From NCBI GenBank assembly GCA_947305345.1, contig CAMZDH010000011.1:1-10398 (forward strand): a stretch of DNA of 10,398 nt. Direction: 5' to 3'. Position 1 is the first letter of the stretch; the number at the start of each line of letters is the position of its first letter. This document shows, piece after piece, positions 5,626 to 10,398 of this stretch. The DNA comes from an uncultured Lachnospiraceae bacterium (lineage in GTDB: Bacteria > Bacillota > Clostridia > Lachnospirales > Lachnospiraceae). Below the pieces are notes generated by a model. The model had not been told where the DNA came from and did not search any database. It was given only the letters and a program-made list of their open reading frames with translations. The translations under genes and the position numbers were made by a program.

Positions 5626-7943
5626 AACTGCTGAATGTGAAAATCCGGGGCTTCGGCTGCTTTACGAACCGTGAGATCGAGTTCACGGACGGCCTCAACG
5701 CGATCCTGCAGGAAAACGGTTACGGAAAGACGACCCTGATCGCGTTTCTCCGCGTCATGTTCTACGGCTTCCAGAATGAAACGAAGAAAGCCGTCGTGAA
5801 GGAACGCGACGCCAGGCGCCCGTGGCACGGCGGCGAATACGGCGGCACCGTCGATTTCGAGATCGAAGGCAGGCGTTACAGGATCGACAAATCATTCGCA
5901 AAGAGGCCGGCCGACGACCGCGTGAAGATCTACGATCTTAAGACGTTCGCGGAGACGGACAGATTCACCGACCCCGTCGGGAAAGAGGTCTTCGGCGTTG
6001 ACGCCGAGACGTTTCTCAGAACGCTCCTCATTGAGGACGGCGAGAGTGCGACGTTCGTCTCCGACGGCGTCCATTCGAAGCTCGGCGATCTCATTGAGGA
6101 TACCGTTGACGTGAACCGCTTCGACGCGGCCGTGACGGCGCTCCGGTCCGCGGTCACGAAGCTCGGCGACGGGCGGAAGACGGGCGAGTTAGCGCGCCTC
6201 GAGACGCGCATAGCGGATCTTACGACGGACGTGACGTCGATCCGCCCGACGGAAGCGCGGCTCACGGAATCGGAAGAACGTTTCCGGAACGCGGAAAACG
6301 AGGAAAAAGCGCTTGCGGCATGCGAAGCGGAGCTTCGGCGGAAAATGCTCGTGCTGTCCGAATACAAGGCGGCGGAAGGCAGGATCAATGCCATTGAAAA
6401 GCTGAGCGAAGACCTTTCGGCGCGGCGTTCGGCTTTTGAGGAGATCGGGAAAGCATTCCCGGACGGCGCCCCGGACCGCGGGGAAATGAAGCGCATTCGA
6501 GACGGGATCCGGCGGTATGAATCGCTTTCGGAAAGCGGCTCCGCATTCACGGAAGAGGAAGAAGAGGAGATCCGGTCGCTTCGTCAGCTGCTCCCGGCGC
6601 CGATCACGGAAGAAGAACGGCGTGTGATTCCCGAGATCTCGGAAGAGCGCCAGGAACTGAAGAAACAACTGGAAGACCTGACGGACTTAAAGCAGAAAAC
6701 AGCGCGTGACGACGCGAAGAACAAGGAGAAACTAAAGAGGTCCTGCGTGCTGTTCGGCATCCTCGGCGGGCTCACCGCGATCGCCGCGGTGCCGCTATTG
6801 CTCATCGGGATCAATTACGGCGCTGCCTTGCTCATCGTGACGGGCGCCATGGTTGCGGCCGCGTCCGCGGGACTGTTCTCCTACATGATTTTAGCGCTCC
6901 GAAGACAAAAGAAGGAACGTGCGGAGGCGGCAAAGGAAGCAACGGACCTATCCGAACGAATTGAACAGGCGGAACGCACGCTTTCGGAGCGGCAGAACAA
7001 GCTGAACGCGTTCTTCTCCCGTTACGGCATGGAATACCGCGCGGAACGCTCGACGATCGACCTGATGGAACTGTTCCGTGCTTCCGACCGCTTAGATACG
7101 TATCAGGAACAGATCGATAAGCGGAAAGAAAAGCAAAAAGAAGCGGCCAAGATCCGGGAAGAGCTCGACAGGTTCTTTACAAAAGTCGGCATTGATCAGT
7201 CTGTTTCGTATGATACGGCGCTGGAAAAACTGCAGGAAAATATAACAAATTATGAGAATGCGGAACGTGAGTTCCTGATTGCGCGGAAAGCGCTCTCGGA
7301 TGCAATGAAGGACGGTGAACCGAAGCGCGCCGTTCCCCCTGATTTTCCTGAAACGATGGAGGAGCTTTCGCAGGCGTTCGAGGAAGTCACCGAAAAGAAG
7401 AGCGCATGTGAAAAAACGCTCAGGGAACTCGGCGAGAACCTGGAATCGATCCGCACGCGTCTCGATCAGCTGTATGAGCATCAGAACGAGCTTGCGGAAG
7501 CCGTGGAGCTCCGCGCAGTGCTCCGCGGGAAGCTGTCCGATTACCGGAAAGCGGAGGCGATGCTCACTGAGGCAAAGCAGACGCTTTCGGAGACGATGAC
7601 CGATCCTGTCACGAAGCGGTTTCGTGCGTATCTTGCGGCGATCCTTGACCGTCCCTCGGACGCGTTCCATTTGAATTCCGACGGCCGGATCGTCGAAGAA
7701 GAGGGCGGTTCGATCCATGAGATCGACCTTCTTTCCGGAGGATACCGCACGCTGACTTATTTTGCGCTCCGCCTCGCGCTCATCGACGAAATGTACAAAA
7801 AAGAAAGGCCGCCGATCCTGCTCGACGACTCGTTTCAGTCGCTTGACCGTGAAAAACTCGGCCGGGCGCTTTCATTGCTGAAAACAACGGCCGAGCGCTA
7901 CCAGATCCTTTATTTCACCTGCCACGAAAGCAGGACTGTCTGA
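5622..7943 (+). CDS. SbcC/Rad50/YhaN-like ATPase with a membrane-type hairpin in the coiled coil
   Basis: A 773-residue SMC/Rad50-type ATPase and partner of the upstream nuclease. The N-terminus has the Walker A NGYGKTTL (Lys36) after FTDGLNAILQE. The C-terminus has the ABC signature LLSGGYRT (703-710), the Walker B ILLDDSF (Asp735, Asp736, with Asp at the usual Glu position) and the D-loop SLDRE. Between them are long charged coiled-coil arms, about 180-370 and 430-690. At the arm centre, two hydrophobic segments (about 375-397 and 400-426) are joined by a short turn, then RRQKK. No CxxC zinc hook exists anywhere, so the arm tip differs from classical Rad50/SbcC and may sit in the membrane. 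SbcC is usually over 1000 residues; this shorter form resembles YhaN and clostridial AAA proteins. ATG 5622 overlaps the preceding stop; GGAG lies 10 nt upstream. It is the last gene before the terminator at 7959-7984. Confidence 0.88.
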   Translation: MKLLNVKIRGFGCFTNREIEFTDGLNAILQENGYGKTTLIAFLRVMFYGFQNETKKAVVKERDARRPWHGGEYGGTVDFEIEGRRYRIDKSFAKRPADDRVKIYDLKTFAETDRFTDPVGKEVFGVDAETFLRTLLIEDGESATFVSDGVHSKLGDLIEDTVDVNRFDAAVTALRSAVTKLGDGRKTGELARLETRIADLTTDVTSIRPTEARLTESEERFRNAENEEKALAACEAELRRKMLVLSEYKAAEGRINAIEKLSEDLSARRSAFEEIGKAFPDGAPDRGEMKRIRDGIRRYESLSESGSAFTEEEEEEIRSLRQLLPAPITEEERRVIPEISEERQELKKQLEDLTDLKQKTARDDAKNKEKLKRSCVLFGILGGLTAIAAVPLLLIGINYGAALLIVTGAMVAAASAGLFSYMILALRRQKKERAEAAKEATDLSERIEQAERTLSERQNKLNAFFSRYGMEYRAERSTIDLMELFRASDRLDTYQEQIDKRKEKQKEAAKIREELDRFFTKVGIDQSVSYDTALEKLQENITNYENAEREFLIARKALSDAMKDGEPKRAVPPDFPETMEELSQAFEEVTEKKSACEKTLRELGENLESIRTRLDQLYEHQNELAEAVELRAVLRGKLSDYRKAEAMLTEAKQTLSETMTDPVTKRFRAYLAAILDRPSDAFHLNSDGRIVEEEGGSIHEIDLLSGGYRTLTYFALRLALIDEMYKKERPPILLDDSFQSLDREKLGRALSLLKTTAERYQILYFTCHESRTV

Positions 7944-7958
7944 TGCGGGCATCAAAAA

Positions 7959-7984
7959 ACGCCGGGAGCAACCGCTTCCGGCGT
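7959..7984. terminator. Bidirectional terminator between convergent genes
   Basis: An 11-bp hairpin (7959-7969 with 7974-7984, one G-T pair, loop AACC) is followed on the + strand by TCTTTCTTTT (7984-7993) and preceded by six A (7954-7959), which give a T run on the - strand. It serves the SbcC-like gene (stop 7943) and the DUF1858 gene (stop at 8003) at once. Confidence 0.88.
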
Positions 7985-8002
7985 CTTTCTTTTGAACGGA
8001 CC

Positions 8003-8203
8003 TCAGGCCTTGCTGGCAAGGTACGTATTCAGTTCATCCACGAGTTCGTCGACGTCGATGCCGTGCACGTAGCAGGCCATCTCGAGAGATTCGCCCTGTG
8101 CGGAAGGGCAGCCGAGGCAATGCATGCCGGCGCCCATTAAGATCGGCGCGGTGGTCGGGTCGAGACGAAGCAGGTCGCCGATGATGATGTCTTTCGTGAT
8201 CAT
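8003..8203 (-). CDS. DUF1858 small CxxC protein (hybrid-cluster-protein-associated redox disulfide family)
   Basis: A 66-residue soluble protein matching the DUF1858/TIGR03980 type: ITKDIIIGDLLRLDPTTAPILMGAGMHCLGCPSAQGESLEMACYVHG, then a helical LVDEL tail. The CLGC pair with a third conserved cysteine (MACYVHG) is the family mark and suggests a redox-active disulfide or metal/cluster site. Members often sit near hybrid cluster protein genes; none is seen here. The biochemical role is unknown. ATG at 8203 is chosen because AAAGGAG (complement of 8211-8217) lies 7 nt upstream; the frame stays open much further upstream but reads antisense-shifted through the neighbouring membrane gene. It lies 29 bp after the 91-residue gene and is probably co-transcribed from the promoter at 8543-8571. 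Confidence 0.88.
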   Translation of the reverse strand: MITKDIIIGDLLRLDPTTAPILMGAGMHCLGCPSAQGESLEMACYVHGIDVDELVDELNTYLASKA

Positions 8204-8232
8204 GAAGATTCTCCTTTCCATGCAGAATGCGC

Positions 8233-8508
8233 TTACAGGTACCGCCGGACGCGGAAAAAGATGTTCATCCAGACGAAGACGAGGAAGACGACGAACAACG
8301 CCGTCAGCACTTCGAAAAACGTGACCGGTTTCCGTTCGGCGGTTTCCGCCGCCGCGCCCGCATTTTCCGAAAGTTCCGTCTCCATGGACAAAACCGCCGG
8401 TTCCGAAGCCCTGACCGTCGGCGCGATCTGTCCTGTAATGCTGAGGAAGAGTGCCGCGGATACCACGATCAAAAGCCGCAGAAAGTGCTTTTGCAGCCGG
8501 CTGTTCAT
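8233..8508 (-). CDS. Hypothetical 91-residue exported or membrane protein
   Basis: I do not recognise this protein. The N-terminus has the layout of a signal sequence: basic start (RLQKHFLR), hydrophobic core (LLIVVSAALFLSI, about 12-24), and a plausible signal peptidase site after TVRA (residue 34). A short acidic, Ala/Glu-rich stretch follows, then a C-terminal transmembrane helix (about 63-84, FFEVLTALFVVFLVFVWMNIFF) ending in the basic tail RVRRYL. The likely topology is a small extracytoplasmic loop tethered by the C-terminal helix, or a two-helix protein if the signal is not cleaved. ATG 8508 is chosen, 7 nt after AGGAGG (complement of 8516-8521); the TTG at 8514 is too close. It is the first gene of a likely two-gene unit with the DUF1858 protein, so a link to thiol or electron-transfer chemistry at the membrane is possible but inferred. 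Confidence 0.75.
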   Translation of the reverse strand: MNSRLQKHFLRLLIVVSAALFLSITGQIAPTVRASEPAVLSMETELSENAGAAAETAERKPVTFFEVLTALFVVFLVFVWMNIFFRVRRYL

Positions 8509-8542
8509 CAGCAATCCTCCTGTTCCTTAAAAAACTCAATGC

Positions 8543-8571
8543 ATTATAGCAAATCCTTGACCGAAATTCAA
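8543..8571 (-). promoter_or_regulatory. Sigma-A promoter of the membrane protein/DUF1858 unit
   Basis: Reading the - strand: -35 TTGAAT (8571-8566), exactly 17 nt, then TATAAT (8548-8543) preceded by TGC, an extended -10. The predicted start is near 8537, giving a leader of about 30 nt to ATG 8508 with AGGAGG inside. Confidence 0.85.
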
Positions 8572-8609
8572 CACCTGCCGGGGCGGCAAAAGAGAAGGGC
8601 GGTGCACGG

Positions 8610-8639
8610 AAAAGAAACGACCGGTTCAGATGAACCGGT
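8610..8639 (-). terminator. Terminator overlapping the DUF4250 stop codon
   Basis: A perfect 9-bp inverted repeat, ACCGGTTCA (8620-8628) with TGAACCGGT (8631-8639), includes the TGA stop at 8626-8628. On the - strand it is followed by CGTTTCTTTT, a T-rich tract (8619-8610). The nominal 2-nt loop means the tip pairs open in practice. It ends the DUF4250 transcript just before the next - strand promoter. Confidence 0.75.
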
Positions 8640-8805
8640 TGCGTTCAGGGTCATAGACGTAATGGATCCCGGCAAGCGTCTTTTCGATCGCGTCCGGATC
8701 CGCGTCATAATAAAACGCGAGGTCCTCGAGCGATTCGAATTCGTCCCGGAGGGCCGTATTCACAAAGCTCAGCAGCATCTCGGGCTGCGTCGGAAGATCC
8801 ATCAT
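8626..8805 (-). CDS. DUF4250 small protein
   Basis: A 59-residue protein with the recognisable DUF4250 pattern: LPTQPEMLLSFVNTALRDEF near the start and IHYVYDPERNRFI at the end, with a helical acidic middle (ESLEDLAFYYDADPDAIEKTL) resembling a small helix-turn-helix-like fold. The function of the family is unknown. The start is ATG 8805 (followed by a second ATG at 8802), six nt after GGGAG (complement of 8812-8816). The longer reading from 8835 has no usable ribosome site and would make the protein 10 residues longer than the family norm. It has its own promoter (8862-8890) and terminator and so is transcribed alone. Confidence 0.85.
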   Translation of the reverse strand: MMDLPTQPEMLLSFVNTALRDEFESLEDLAFYYDADPDAIEKTLAGIHYVYDPERNRFI

Positions 8806-8861
8806 TATTCGCTCCCTGACCGTAAAAGAATCCATCCTGTCATAGGGGGGAAGTTATGCAC

Positions 8862-8890
8862 ATTATAGCAGAGGCCGGAGTCTTGTTCAA
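8862..8890 (-). promoter_or_regulatory. Sigma-A promoter of the DUF4250 gene
   Basis: On the - strand: -35 TTGAAC (8890-8885), 17 nt, TATAAT (8867-8862) with TGC directly before it. This is nearly the same architecture as the promoter at 8543-8571. The leader to ATG 8805 is about 50 nt and contains a run of C (complement of 8845-8850). Confidence 0.85.
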
Positions 8891-8920
8891 GGGGGAGCCG
8901 CGAAAAAAAACCGACAAACT

Positions 8921-8932
8921 TTTCCATGGAAA
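8921..8932. promoter_or_regulatory. 12-bp palindrome in the divergent intergenic region
   Basis: TTTCCATGGAAA is a perfect palindrome between the - strand promoter at 8862-8890 and the + strand promoter at 8961-8989. The position suits a regulator site acting on either or both promoters, but one occurrence of a short palindrome in AT-rich DNA is weak evidence. Confidence 0.25.
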
Positions 8933-8960
8933 TTCATATACTTTTTGCAACGCATTTTCC

Positions 8961-8989
8961 TTTTCAAACGTCACCTTCTGTGGTATATT
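8961..8989 (+). promoter_or_regulatory. Promoter of the DUF1846 gene
   Basis: TATATT (8984-8989) is preceded by TGG, giving an extended -10. At 17 nt upstream, TTTTCA (8961-8966) matches the -35 consensus in four of six positions. The leader is about 45 nt to ATG 9039, with AAGGGG at 9027-9032 as ribosome site. Confidence 0.65.
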
Positions 8990-9038
8990 TTCAAAGTGAT
9001 TTTGTTTTGCTATCAGTGCACGTTTTAAGGGGTCCATC

Positions 9039-9990
9039 ATGAAAAACCCGGGGTTTGACAACAAGAAGTACATCATAATGCAGTCCGAGCAGATCAAGAA
9101 GCGGATCGGCGAATTCGGCGGCAAACTGTATCTCGAATTCGGCGGCAAGCTCTTTGACGATACGCACGCGTCCCGCGTGCTGCCGGGCTTCCAGCCGGAC
9201 AGCAAGCTCCGGATGCTTCTGGAACTCAAGGATCAGGCGGAAATCGTCATCGCCGTATCCGCGGAGGCGCTCGAAGCCGCAAAACGGCGCGGTGATTCCG
9301 GCATCCCGTACGATATGGAGGTGCTCCGGCTCATCGATATGTTCCGCTCCGTCGGCCTTTACGTCGGCAGCGTCGTGATCACCAGGAATTCGGGATACAT
9401 GAAAGCGGCAGAGAATCTCGCCGAGGTGCTGCGCCGTCATGAGATCCCGGTGTACCGTCATTATTTCATCAACGGCTATCCGAACAACGTCTCGCTGATC
9501 GTTTCCGAAGAAGGATTCGGGAAAAATGATTACATTGAAACGACGCGTCCGCTTGTCATCGTGACGGCGCCCGGGCCCGGCAGCGGCGATCGAACTCCGC
9601 GACGGCACGATCATTCTCGGAAAAACGAAGGCAATTTTCGGGTGCGCGGCAGCGTCCGTCATCAATGCGCTGAAGTATCTTGCGGGGATCGACGACGCGC
9701 ACGAACTGATCCCGAATCACTTACTGCACCCCGTTCAGCACCTGAAAACGACGTATCTCGGCGGCAAGAATCCGCGTCTCCACATTGACGAGGCGCTGAT
9801 CGCGATCGCCATGAACGCGGCGGAAGACGAGAATGCCTCAAAGGCGCTTCAGGCGCTGCCGCTCTTATCAGGATGTGAAATGCATCTCACGGTCATTCCG
9901 TCGGCGACGGAAATGTCCACGCTCAGGAAGCTGAAGATCAATTTCACCTGCGAACCGAAGTATTCCGGAAACAAGCTGTTCCGGCTGTAA
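9039..9990 (+). pseudogene. DUF1846 (UPF0371) protein with internal deletion and frameshift
   Basis: The N-terminal piece is strongly conserved: PGFDNKKYIIMQSEQIKKRI, LYLEFGGKLFDDTHASRVLPGF, DYIETTRPLVIVTAPGPGSG, ending at residue 183 (9587). The frame then reads unrelated, Arg-rich sequence to a TGA at 9786-9788. The family's C-terminal piece resumes in the next frame from about 9583 (AAIELRDGTIILGKT, YLAGIDDAHEL, GGKNPRLHIDEALI, INFTCEPKY) to TAA 9988-9990, 135 residues. The family has about 500 residues, so some 180 residues between the two pieces are missing, and the loss is not a multiple of three. The junction lies in CGGCAGCGGCG, where short GCGGC repeats could have recombined. Intact members are conserved cytoplasmic proteins of Firmicutes with a nucleotide-binding-like APGPGSGK loop; that loop is cut here. 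Pseudogene or assembly collapse. Confidence 0.88.
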
Positions 9991-10021
9991 TGCGTTCTCG
10001 TTTAATTATTTATTATTTTCG

Positions 10022-10050
10022 TTTACATTTGGCGCAACTTTTGTTATACT
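10022..10050 (+). promoter_or_regulatory. Promoter of ppdK
   Basis: TTTACA (10022-10027), 17 nt, TATACT (10045-10050) with TGT directly before it (extended -10). It starts 31 nt after the DUF1846 stop. No hairpin terminator is visible in 9991-10021, so read-through from upstream is possible. Confidence 0.8.
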
Positions 10051-10056
10051 AATCGT

Positions 10057-10136
10057 TGCGCTTTATGCGTGATTTTTTAAAAAAAATATCAATCATCATT
10101 AAACGCAGTGCCAATCTGCGAAAACAGGAGGAAAAA
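10057..10136 (+). other. Leader of ppdK with a small hairpin
   Basis: The predicted untranslated leader is about 80 nt. It has an A/T-rich run (10069-10090) and a 5-bp hairpin, CGCAG (10104-10108) with CTGCG (10116-10120), ending 5 nt before the ribosome site AGGAGG (10126-10131). It is too small for any known riboswitch that I recognise; it may affect ribosome access or mRNA stability. Confidence 0.35.
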
Positions 10137-10398
10137 ATGGCGAAGAAATGGATTTACCTTTTCACCGAAGGAAACGCGGGCATGCGTGAGCTGCTCGGCG
10201 GCAAGGGCGCAAACCTTGCGGAAATGACGAACATCGGTCTGCCGGTGCCGCAGGGCTTCACGATCTCGACCGAGGCCTGCACGCAGTATTACAAGGACGG
10301 CCGGAAGATCAATGACGAGATCATGGGCCAGGTCATGAAATACGTGGCCAAGATGGAAAAGATCAACGGCAAGAAGTTCGGCGACCTGAAGAACCCGC
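10137..10398 (+). CDS. ppdK: Pyruvate, phosphate dikinase, N-terminal part
   Basis: The first 87 codons run off the right edge. The enzyme interconverts pyruvate + ATP + Pi and PEP + AMP + PPi in the cytoplasm, and in anaerobic Clostridia works in PPi-linked glycolysis or gluconeogenesis. Visible is the start of the ATP-grasp nucleotide-binding domain: KWIYLFTEGNAGMRELLGGKGANLAEM, with the conserved ATP-site lysine (Lys23 in GGKGANL), then GLPVPQGFTISTEACTQYY, which marks PPDK apart from PEP synthase by its FTISTEAC form. The start ATG 10137 follows AGGAGG by 5 nt. The gene has its own promoter. The phospho-histidine and PEP domains lie outside the window, so integrity cannot be judged. Confidence 0.95.
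   Translation, partial: MAKKWIYLFTEGNAGMRELLGGKGANLAEMTNIGLPVPQGFTISTEACTQYYKDGRKINDEIMGQVMKYVAKMEKINGKKFGDLKNP

Noticed and set aside
8204..8539. Upstream extension of the DUF1858 frame to 178 codons
   Set aside because: It runs out of frame through the 91-aa gene and its promoter, while a good ribosome site and family-length start exist at 8203.
8227..8868. A 213-codon + strand frame across the small - strand genes
   Set aside because: It is a basic, low-complexity translation crossing two promoters and a terminator of the opposite strand, with no start signals.
1..10398. CRISPR arrays, insertion sequences, tRNA or rRNA genes
   Set aside because: No direct-repeat array, transposase-like frame, terminal inverted repeats or cloverleaf-like segment was found on reading either strand.

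Overview
The window reads as chromosomal DNA of a GC-rich member of the Bacillota, most likely an uncultured Clostridia-type gut organism. This rests on strong AGGAGG-type ribosome sites, sigma-A promoters with TGn extended -10 elements, and families typical of that group (OhrR-like MarR, DUF4250, DUF1858, DUF1846, pyruvate phosphate dikinase). No mobile element, CRISPR array, tRNA or rRNA is visible. Genes are tightly packed and mostly on the + strand.

Layout. (1) 1-564 is the 3' end of glmS, closed by a strong terminator (599-632). (2) 709-2975 is a thiol-redox/peroxide cluster: a Cys-type glutathione peroxidase with the thioredoxin-dependent cysteine pair, thioredoxin, thioredoxin reductase, and an OhrR-like MarR repressor. 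One good promoter lies in front (-35 at 644-649) with an 8-bp dyad (659-687) over the -10, and a hairpin terminator ends the cluster (2993-3035). In this copy the reductase is broken: an in-frame TAG, loss of the C-terminal FAD-binding Gly-Asp, and a knot of further replacements. (3) 3103-7943 carries a 12-helix MFS transporter, directly followed with no gap by an SbcD/YhaO-like nuclease, whose stop overlaps the start of an SbcC/YhaN-like ATPase. That ATPase has a hydrophobic two-helix hairpin in its coiled coil and no zinc hook. (4) A bidirectional terminator (7959-7984) separates these from a - strand block: a 91-aa membrane/secreted protein plus a 66-aa DUF1858 CxxC protein in one likely operon, then a monocistronic DUF4250 gene. 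The two units have near-identical promoters (TTGAAY, 17 nt, TATAAT). (5) A divergent intergenic region with a 12-bp palindrome leads into a + strand DUF1846 gene that has lost roughly its middle third and changed frame. (6) The window ends in the first 87 codons of ppdK, behind its own promoter and a leader of about 80 nt.

How it works together. The peroxidase needs reduced thioredoxin, thioredoxin needs its reductase, and the regulator has cysteines placed to sense peroxide, so segment 2 looks like a self-contained peroxide-response circuit. The main anomaly is that two normally intact housekeeping genes (trxB and the DUF1846 gene) are visibly damaged within about 8 kb. That is either real gene decay or a sequencing/assembly fault, and the sequence alone cannot decide. 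No wholly new multi-gene system could be demonstrated. The least explained parts are the 91-aa membrane protein/DUF1858 pair and the membrane-hairpin SbcC-like ATPase with its transporter neighbour.
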